A DNA stretch of 48,496 nt from CAZKFG01 sp964551985 (GTDB taxonomy: Bacteria; Bacillota; Negativicutes; Acidaminococcales; JAISLQ01), in contig CAZKFG010000007.1 in the NCBI GenBank assembly GCA_964551985.1, forward strand, positions 1 to 48,496, given 5' to 3'. The position numbers and the translations under genes were made by a program. A model generated the notes under the pieces. The model worked only from the letters and a program-made list of their open reading frames with translations, did no database searches and was not told where the DNA came from. Shown here one piece after another: positions 42,539 through 48,496 of this stretch; positions within the stretch are counted from its first letter, which is position 1, and the number at the start of each line of letters is the position of its first letter.

Positions 42539-43768
42539 TCAAAAATCTTTCGTTAAGCCAAATGCTTCGTGTAAAGCAGTCAAAGCTGTTTGCAAGTGCT
42601 CTTTATCAACCACTGCAGAAATAGTTATGTTAGAATCTACTGTTTGCAAAATAGAGATACCATTTTTAGACAATGCTCTGACAAAGGTCGCCATAACCCC
42701 TGTTGCACCTCTCATACCACCACCAACAACAGATATTTTAGCACACTTTTCTTCAAGAACAAACTTATTAAAACCATTATCTTGTAAAAGTGAAATTGCT
42801 TTTTGCAAGTCTTGTTCTTCCACTGTAAAGATAACTTCGCCAGGATGAACATTCAAGCAATCAACACTTATATTATTTTTAGCTAATAAATCAAATATTT
42901 TCATGCTAGAATCATCATCGTCGTTATCAATTTGTATTCTTATTTGGCTTATATCGTTAAGATAAGTAACTCCACTTGCAACTTTTGTTGTAATTGGCAG
43001 ATCCTTAGTATCTTCACCAAAATCATTTGTTATAAGCGTTCCAGGTGCATCACAAAATGTTGATTTTATGAGTAGCGGAATGTTTTTTTGCATAGCTATC
43101 TCTACAGCTCTTGGGTGGATGACCTTAGCACCTTGATAAGCAAGTTGACAAATCTCACCATAAGAAATACTGTTTAAAATTTTAGCATCTTTTACTATTC
43201 TAGGGTCTGCTGTCATAATTCCTTCTACATCAGTATAAATTTCTACAACGTCAGCATTTAAAGCAGCACCTAAAGCAGCAGCAGTTGTGTCACTACCACC
43301 GCGACCTATTGTTGTAATATTTTTTCCGTCTTCTGTTACACCTTGAAAACCACAAACAACAGGTACAATATCATTTTGCAAAAGTTCTAATAGATAGTCT
43401 TTTTCGACTTTTAAAATTCTTGCAGATGTATAATTATTGTCAGTTATCATGCCAGCCTGACCGCCTGTTACAGCTCGTGCTTTTATACCAACTGATTGCA
43501 AATTTGCTGCAACTACAGCTGTTGCAATATTTTCTCCACAACTAGCCAAAAAGTCAAGTTCATGTTTGTCAACAGACTTATTTTCTGATTTCAATAAATT
43601 TATCAATGTGTCTGTTGCATAAGGTTCACCTTTTCTACCCATCGCTGAAACTACAACTACTGGCGAATATCCTTCATCTATAGCGTTTAGTACCTTTTTA
43701 CGTACAGCTTGTCTTGACTGCTCTGTAGCTACAGATGTTCCACCAAATTTTTGTACTATTATTTTCAC
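42539..43768 (-). CDS. dapG: aspartate kinase
   Basis: This 409-residue kinase has VQKFGGTSVA at the start, GRGGSDTTAAALGAAL, TDVEGIMTADPRIV, and two C-terminal ACT domains (about 265-400) that usually bind lysine or threonine. It phosphorylates aspartate as the first step to lysine. The start is GTG behind GGGG. The symbol follows its operon place beside asd and dapA (Bacillus dapG); lysC would also be acceptable. Confidence 0.95.
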   Translation of the reverse strand: MKIIVQKFGGTSVATEQSRQAVRKKVLNAIDEGYSPVVVVSAMGRKGEPYATDTLINLLKSENKSVDKHELDFLASCGENIATAVVAANLQSVGIKARAVTGGQAGMITDNNYTSARILKVEKDYLLELLQNDIVPVVCGFQGVTEDGKNITTIGRGGSDTTAAALGAALNADVVEIYTDVEGIMTADPRIVKDAKILNSISYGEICQLAYQGAKVIHPRAVEIAMQKNIPLLIKSTFCDAPGTLITNDFGEDTKDLPITTKVASGVTYLNDISQIRIQIDNDDDDSSMKIFDLLAKNNISVDCLNVHPGEVIFTVEEQDLQKAISLLQDNGFNKFVLEEKCAKISVVGGGMRGATGVMATFVRALSKNGISILQTVDSNITISAVVDKEHLQTALTALHEAFGLTKDF

Positions 43769-43785
43769 ATCAATTACCCCTATCT

Positions 43786-44817
43786 TTAAATTAACTTCAT
43801 TTCAATCATTTTTTCGGCAATTTGCAAAGTATTTAATGCTGCGCCTTTTCTTATTTGATCACCAACAACCCACATGTTATAAGTATTAACTTGTGATTCG
43901 TCGCGTCTTATACGTCCAACATAAACATCATCTAGTTTTGAAGTATATAGTGGCATTGGATAAATCATCTCTTTTGGATTGTCTTGCAAAGTAACGCCTA
44001 GAAATTTATCAAGAGCTTGTTTGATAGTTTGCACATCAACATCTTTTTCCAGCTCAATATTTATAGATTCACTGTGACTTCTGTATACGGGTACTCTTAT
44101 AGTTGTCGCAGTAATAGCCATTTTTTCGTCACCCATAATTTTTCTTGTTTCGTTGACCATTTTCATTTCTTCTTTTGTATAATCGTTATCCAAAAATACA
44201 TCTATTTGTGGTATCAGGTTAAAAGCAATAGGATAATGTTTATCCAAGCTTGCACTTGGTAAAATATTGGCAACCATCTCTTCACCTTTTATATGTTGAG
44301 CTACTTGTTCATCTAGTTCATCAATTGCTTCTTTACCTGCACCAGATACTGCTTGGTATGTAGAAACAACAATACGTTTTATTTTAGCCAAATCATAAAT
44401 TGGTTTTAATGCCATAACCATTATAATTGTAGAGCAATTAGGATTGGCAATTATTCCTTTATGGTTTTTTAATGCTTCAGGGTTAACTTCGGGCACAACA
44501 AGTGGAACATCTTTATCCATGCGAAAAGCGCTAGAATTATCTACAACCACAGCACCTGCTTTTACTGCATGTGGAGCAAGGTCTTTGCTTATTGAACCAC
44601 CTGCAAACAAAGCAATATCAATTCCTTTAAAAGAATTTTCCGTTGCTTCTTCAATAGTATAAGTTTTGCCAAGATAATCAATTTTTTTACCAGCCGAACG
44701 AGAAGATGCTAGCAATCTAAGTTCAGCAAAGGGAAAATTGCGCTCTGCTATCAAATCCAAAAATTCTTGTCCTACTGCACCGGTAGCACCTAATATTGCA
44801 ACATTATATTTTTTCAT
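43786..44817 (-). CDS. asd: aspartate-semialdehyde dehydrogenase
   Basis: This 343-residue NADP enzyme has the nucleotide loop ILGATGAVGQEFL, the catalytic Cys in ANPNCSTIIM (near 128), SGAGKEAIDEL, and the His/Arg region IRVPVYRSHSESI. It reduces aspartyl phosphate. It lies 11 bases after dapB and 17 before the kinase gene, with AAGGAG ahead of its ATG. Confidence 0.96.
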   Translation of the reverse strand: MKKYNVAILGATGAVGQEFLDLIAERNFPFAELRLLASSRSAGKKIDYLGKTYTIEEATENSFKGIDIALFAGGSISKDLAPHAVKAGAVVVDNSSAFRMDKDVPLVVPEVNPEALKNHKGIIANPNCSTIIMVMALKPIYDLAKIKRIVVSTYQAVSGAGKEAIDELDEQVAQHIKGEEMVANILPSASLDKHYPIAFNLIPQIDVFLDNDYTKEEMKMVNETRKIMGDEKMAITATTIRVPVYRSHSESINIELEKDVDVQTIKQALDKFLGVTLQDNPKEMIYPMPLYTSKLDDVYVGRIRRDESQVNTYNMWVVGDQIRKGAALNTLQIAEKMIEMKLI

Positions 44818-44828
44818 ATCTACACTCC

Positions 44829-45626
44829 TTAATTCATTATTTTGTCTAGTCCGTATACTAAACCTTTATGATTTACAATTTCTCTACAAGCATACATAAC
44901 ACCAGGCATATAGCATTCACGAGAAATAGAATCGTGCCTTACAATTAAAGTTTCACCAAAACTGCCAAAAATTACTTCTTGATGGGCAACATAACCTTGA
45001 AGTCTCACGCTGTGAACACGAATCCCGTCAATATCTGCACCTCTTGCACCCTTGATTTTTTCTTCTTCATCTGGATGACCTTGCTTTATATAACCACCAC
45101 GAGCATCAGACAATTTTTGAGCTGTCAATACAGCAGTACCAGAAGGAGCATCCAGTTTGTTATCGTGATGCAATTCAATAATTTCAGCTTTGGGAAAATA
45201 TTTTATGGCTTCTTGAGATAAACGCATCATCAAATTAGCGCCAAGTGAAAAATTAGGTGCAATAAGTACCGCTACATTGTTTTTGCTTGCCAGTTCATCT
45301 AATTCTTTTAAATCTTTTTCACTAAAGCCCGTAGTCCCAACAACCGCATAAGCAGAATTTTTCAAAGTTGTGCGCACATTATCCATTGCAATATCAGGAC
45401 GAGTAAAATCAACTACAACTTGCGGTTTTATTGAATCTAATGCTTGTTGTAAGTTTGTTTGAATTACAACATCAGTATTTACATTAAGTATTTCACCTAT
45501 ATTTTCTCCGCCTGATACAATATCTACAGCTCCTGCTAAATTAGTGTGTTCATCTTCAATTACTGCTTTTACTACTTCTCGCCCCATGCGACCTAATGCC
45601 CCATTAACCAAAACATTTATAGCCAA
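44829..45626 (-). CDS. dapB: 4-hydroxy-tetrahydrodipicolinate reductase
   Basis: This 265-residue reductase has the NAD(P) loop NGALGRMGREVV, VVGTTGFSE, APNFSLGANLMMRL, the catalytic His pair in ELHHDNKLDAPSGTA, and FGSFGETLIVRHDS. The open frame runs 30 codons further upstream, but those codons lie in the riboswitch terminator; GGGAGAGAG is spaced for TTG 45626. It is the first gene of dapB-asd-dapG-dapA and is controlled by the upstream lysine riboswitch. Confidence 0.95.
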   Translation of the reverse strand: MAINVLVNGALGRMGREVVKAVIEDEHTNLAGAVDIVSGGENIGEILNVNTDVVIQTNLQQALDSIKPQVVVDFTRPDIAMDNVRTTLKNSAYAVVGTTGFSEKDLKELDELASKNNVAVLIAPNFSLGANLMMRLSQEAIKYFPKAEIIELHHDNKLDAPSGTAVLTAQKLSDARGGYIKQGHPDEEEKIKGARGADIDGIRVHSVRLQGYVAHQEVIFGSFGETLIVRHDSISRECYMPGVMYACREIVNHKGLVYGLDKIMN

Positions 45627-45644
45627 AAAACTCTCTCCCTTCAA

Positions 45645-45678
45645 ATTAAAAAACCTGTTGGAATTATCCCAACAGGTT
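45645..45678 (-). terminator. riboswitch-controlled terminator before dapB
   Basis: AACCTGTTGG/CCAACAGGTT (45652-45661 with 45669-45678) has a seven-base loop and is followed on the minus strand by a T run. It lies between the lysine aptamer and the dapB ribosome binding site and would stop transcription when lysine is bound. Confidence 0.92.
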
Positions 45679-45699
45679 AAACCTATAAAATTTAATCTT

Positions 45700-45862
45700 A
45701 TGAGATAGCTCTCCACTAAATAGTGACAATCTTACAGTTATTAACCATAAAACCAGCATACAAATGTGCTTTTGCATACTTCGGCGGTCACCCTTTCCTA
45801 CTGGTTCACAGCTTGCGACTCCCCAGAATACTAATGTTACCCGCTCCTCTACCCTTCTTTAT
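45700..45862 (-). promoter_or_regulatory. lysine riboswitch (L box)
   Basis: On the minus strand the conserved L-box blocks are present in order: GGTAGAGGAGCG (starting near 45855), AGGAAAGGGTGACCGCCGAA (around 45780-45799), the ACTGTAAGATTGTCACT region (45721-45738) and GGAGAGCTATCTC (45702-45714). The 5' and 3' blocks can close stem P1. Its place before dapB and a terminator fits transcriptional attenuation by lysine. Confidence 0.95.
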
Positions 45863-45875
45863 TATGTTATTTTAT

Positions 45876-45904
45876 ATAATACAACCAATTTTCAAAAATG
45901 TCAA
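45876..45904 (-). promoter_or_regulatory. promoter of the lysine riboswitch / dap operon
   Basis: On the minus strand TTGACA (45904-45899), a 17-base spacer and TATTAT (45881-45876) give a strong sigma-A promoter, which starts right at the end of dut and leads into the L-box leader. Confidence 0.88.
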
Positions 45905-46360
45905 TTAAAATCCTTTTGTACTACCAAATCCACCTAGTCTTAATTGTTTAGTAGTAGTACTATCGTCGTCTGTAAGTAAATATTTACAAAAAATTCCTTG
46001 TGCTATCCTATCTCCCTTTTTAATTACAAAATCCTTATCACTACTATTTAAAAAGGCAATCATTATATGTCCTTCATTATCCTGATTATTGTAATAATCA
46101 CAATCAATAATACCTTGACTATTGACAAGACTAAGAGAGTTTTTAATTGATAATCCTGAGCGAATATGCACAGCCAAGTACTCATCATCTAGCATGTAAG
46201 CTTTAAGTCCTGTTGGGACAATAGTTACTTTATTGTTTAGCAAAACGGTGTCTTTAGCAGCACAAATATCATAGCCAGCACTCAGATGTGTCTTTCTTTG
46301 TGGGAGCTCAATATTTTCCGATAAATATTCACTTACAAGTTCAAATCCACGAATTTTCAT
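45905..46360 (-). CDS. dut: dUTP diphosphatase
   Basis: This 151-residue trimeric-type dUTPase has AGYDICAA (motif 1), IRSGLSIKNSLSLVN (motif 2), GIIDCDYYNNQDNEG (motif 3), GDRIAQ (motif 4) and the C-terminal LGGFGSTKGF (motif 5 P-loop-like). It removes dUTP and supplies dUMP for thymidylate. The third motif uses CDYYNN rather than the usual D.-Y.G, a known variant in some Firmicutes. It follows the M16 peptidase gene by 18 bases. Confidence 0.93.
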   Translation of the reverse strand: MKIRGFELVSEYLSENIELPQRKTHLSAGYDICAAKDTVLLNNKVTIVPTGLKAYMLDDEYLAVHIRSGLSIKNSLSLVNSQGIIDCDYYNNQDNEGHIMIAFLNSSDKDFVIKKGDRIAQGIFCKYLLTDDDSTTTKQLRLGGFGSTKGF

Positions 46361-46378
46361 CTTTATTACCTTTTAGCT

Positions 46379-47599
46379 TTATTTTTTAGGTCCAAGTATT
46401 AAAATTGACGTTTTTTTATCTTCAAATAAGTCTTTAGCTAATTCTAGAACATCATTTTTTGTTATATTGTTGACTTTTGCAATTATTTCATCTATTGGCA
46501 AAATAGGCATATTCATAATGGATAGTCTGCCAATTCTATTCATCCGACCATTAGAGCTCTCAAGCCCCATAAGCAAATTACTTGTTATTTGCTCTTTAGC
46601 CTTTTGCAGCTCATTTTCACTTATATCGTCTTTTATTAGCAGCTTAATTTGCTTTGTTAAAGTTGACAAAAATAAATCAACTTTCAAAGGGCTAACACCA
46701 GCATTAATACTAAACAATCCAGTATCTGTATAGCTTGCAAGATTTGAATAGATAAAATAAGCTAAAGCTTTATCTTCTCTTATTTGCTGAAACAAACGTG
46801 AACTAGCACTAGCACCAAGTATATTATTTAAAATATTTGCTTTATACCATCTTTTATCAGATAGACAAATTCCTGGTACGCCCCAAATTATTTGCACTTG
46901 TTCCATTGTTTTATTTATTTTTTTATTAAATTGACTAAACTCAGGAGCTGTTCTCTCAGGTTTTTGCATACTGCCTGTTAACTTTGCAAGATATATTTCT
47001 ACAAGTTTTGCGACTTCTTCTAATTGGACATTTCCAGCAACAGAAACAACCAAATTATCCGGAGTATAAAGCTTTTGCTTATAGTCAAGCAAAGTTTGCT
47101 GGGTAATTTTTTTTATTGTAGAGCGATTGCCAATAATTTTTCTACCCAACGGATGATTTTTCCAAACACTAGAAAAATACTTATCCTGGATATACTCTTC
47201 TGGATTATCTTCATACATATCGTGTTCTTGAAGTATTATTTGCTGTTCTTTTTTAATTTCTTTTTTAGAAAAAGTTGAATTTAAGAGCATATCAGATAAA
47301 AGCTCAAAAGCCTTTTCTATGTGTCTATCAAGAACTTTCATATAATAACAAGTGTATTCAGAAGAAGTAAAAGCATTCATTTGTCCGCCGATAAAATCAA
47401 CGTCCAAAGCAAGTTGTTTGGCACTTCTTTTAGAAGTGCCTTTAAACAACATGTGTTCAATAAAATGAGCTCTGCCAGCTATATCTCCATCTTCTCTAGA
47501 GCCACAACCAAACCAAAGACCTAAAGTTATTGACCTAACTTGTGGCATTGTATCTACAACAACTCTAATTCCGGTAGATGTTGTCAAATTTTTTATCAT
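46379..47599 (-). CDS. M16-family zinc metallopeptidase
   Basis: This 406-residue protein has the inverse zinc motif HFIEH (45-49) with MLFKGT and a downstream Glu near 120-125. A second, non-catalytic M16 half follows. It is the YmxG/processing-peptidase type that sits behind pnp in many Firmicutes. Its ATG overlaps the pnp stop by four bases (ATGA). The substrate is unknown. Confidence 0.93.
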   Translation of the reverse strand: MIKNLTTSTGIRVVVDTMPQVRSITLGLWFGCGSREDGDIAGRAHFIEHMLFKGTSKRSAKQLALDVDFIGGQMNAFTSSEYTCYYMKVLDRHIEKAFELLSDMLLNSTFSKKEIKKEQQIILQEHDMYEDNPEEYIQDKYFSSVWKNHPLGRKIIGNRSTIKKITQQTLLDYKQKLYTPDNLVVSVAGNVQLEEVAKLVEIYLAKLTGSMQKPERTAPEFSQFNKKINKTMEQVQIIWGVPGICLSDKRWYKANILNNILGASASSRLFQQIREDKALAYFIYSNLASYTDTGLFSINAGVSPLKVDLFLSTLTKQIKLLIKDDISENELQKAKEQITSNLLMGLESSNGRMNRIGRLSIMNMPILPIDEIIAKVNNITKNDVLELAKDLFEDKKTSILILGPKK

Positions 47600-48496
47600 T
47601 CAGTTTCCTCTGTTGTTGGTTGTTGTTGAGTTTCTTTTAAAACTTCTTTGCGTGACAAATTAACTCTGCCTTGTTTATCAATCTCGGTTACTTTGACAAC
47701 CACTTCATCACCAACCGATACAACGTCTTCTACTTTGTTTACTCTCTCGAGTGCAAGTTGAGATATGTGAATAAGACCTTCTTTACCAGGTAAAACTTCG
47801 GCAAAAGCACCAAAATTCATAATACGTGTAATTTTACCTATATATGTTTTCCCTACTTCTACTTCTGCGACTATTCCTTCAATAATAGCTTTAGCTTTAT
47901 CACCAGCAACAGGATCTACAGCAGCAATAAACACCTTGCCACTATCCTCAACATCTATTTTAACACCAGTATCTTCAACAATTTTTTTGATTATTTTACC
48001 ACCAGGTCCAATAATGTCGCGTATTTTGTCAGGATCAACCTGTAGTGTTATAATGCGCGGTGCGTATAAAGACATTTGCACCTTTGGCTCTTTTATAACT
48101 TCTAGCATTTTAGATAAAATAAATTCTCTGCCACGTTTAGCTTGAGCTAATGCTTGGGCAAATATCTCTCTGTTAATGCCATCAATTTTAATATCCATTT
48201 GAATTGCAGTAATACCTTTTGGCGTTCCCGCAACTTTAAAGTCCATATCCCCAAGTGCATCTTCCAAACCTTGAATATCTGTCAAAATAGTAAAATATTC
48301 ACCATCTTTTACAAGACCCATAGCAACACCAGATACAGGAGCTTTTATTGGCACACCAGCATCCATTAATGATAATGTGCTACCACAAACACTACCCATT
48401 GAAGAAGATCCGTTAGATTCTAAAACCTCTGATACTAATCTTAATGTATAAGGGAATTCTTCAGGACTTGGAATAACAGGAACTAATGCTCTTTCT
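47596..48496 (-). CDS. pnp: polynucleotide phosphorylase, C-terminal part (cut by window edge)
   Basis: The frame stays open to the end of the window, so about 300 C-terminal residues are seen. The end of the second RNase PH domain (SNGSSSMGSVCGSTLSLMDA; GDMDFKVAGT), a KH domain (IRDIIGPGGKIIKKI) and an S1 domain (GKITRIMNFGAFAEVLPGKEG) are present, followed by a short Thr/Gln/Glu tail. PNPase degrades RNA 3' to 5' with phosphate. The 5' part is outside the window. Confidence 0.96.
   Translation of the reverse strand, partial: ERALVPVIPSPEEFPYTLRLVSEVLESNGSSSMGSVCGSTLSLMDAGVPIKAPVSGVAMGLVKDGEYFTILTDIQGLEDALGDMDFKVAGTPKGITAIQMDIKIDGINREIFAQALAQAKRGREFILSKMLEVIKEPKVQMSLYAPRIITLQVDPDKIRDIIGPGGKIIKKIVEDTGVKIDVEDSGKVFIAAVDPVAGDKAKAIIEGIVAEVEVGKTYIGKITRIMNFGAFAEVLPGKEGLIHISQLALERVNKVEDVVSVGDEVVVKVTEIDKQGRVNLSRKEVLKETQQQPTTEETE

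Noticed and set aside
45627..45716. Thirty-codon upstream extension of dapB
   Set aside because: It runs through the riboswitch terminator and lacks a ribosome binding site; GGGAGAGAG fits TTG 45626.
1..48496. CRISPR arrays, insertion sequences, phage genes, attachment sites
   Set aside because: No spaced direct repeats, transposase, integrase or phage structural frame was seen on either strand.

Overview
The window is AT-rich (by eye about one third G+C) and reads as ordinary bacterial chromosome from a low-GC, anaerobic Firmicute. Supporting points are the ynb-like hflX / Met-gamma-lyase-family gene pair, RNase J, a lysine riboswitch in front of dapB-asd-dapG-dapA, small-type Psd with PssA, the electron-bifurcating transhydrogenase pair NfnAB, many TTG/GTG starts behind strong GGAGG sites, and a V4R sensor protein. 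A Negativicutes-type organism is my best guess, but this is inferred from protein style and gene order. No phage, insertion sequence or CRISPR array is visible.

Layout. Bases 1-470: the 3' part of a tRNA-Pro(GGG), a small cupin, and a shared bidirectional terminator. Bases 483-3543 (minus): ArsR repressor, ArsP-like permease, PfoR/PTS-IIC-like membrane protein, a CxxS thioredoxin-like protein and a Cys-rich mini-protein; the arsR promoter carries a perfect 10-bp inverted repeat. Bases 3560-6806 (minus): a catabolic unit of FadR-type regulator, DASS anion transporter and FAH-family hydrolase, with two FadR-type palindromes. Bases 6897-13378 (plus): an unknown zinc-ribbon protein, RF3, an orphan response regulator, a TagA-type glycosyltransferase, psd-pssA and a membrane GT2.

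Bases 13400-22069 (plus): surE, then a tight purine-nucleoside/sulfur salvage operon (mtnP, mtnA, ahcY, class II aldolase, mtaD). It looks complete for turning methylthioadenosine and S-adenosylhomocysteine into reusable parts through a DHAP-type shunt. It is followed by nfnAB and a V4R protein. Bases 22141-22587 hold no intact gene but do hold a decayed GGDEF (diguanylate cyclase) domain, recognisable in three frames. lexA follows.

Bases 23487-39687 (minus) form a long, tightly packed run: ftsK, rodZ, ygiQ, rimO, cinA, DEAD-box helicase, hflX, Met-gamma-lyase-family gene, TPR membrane protein, PRC-barrel protein and VanW protein. The HflX has an extra N-terminal domain of about 180 residues with a complete JAMM metalloprotease-type motif. 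Bases 39718-48496 (minus): pnp (cut by the window edge), M16 peptidase, dut, then a promoter, lysine riboswitch and terminator controlling dapB-asd-dapG-dapA, then RNase J from its own promoter with a hairpin leader.

Starts were reassigned from the longest frame where the ribosome binding site clearly decides: response regulator, mtnP, nfnA, V4R, ygiQ, ftsK, RNase J, dapA and dapB.
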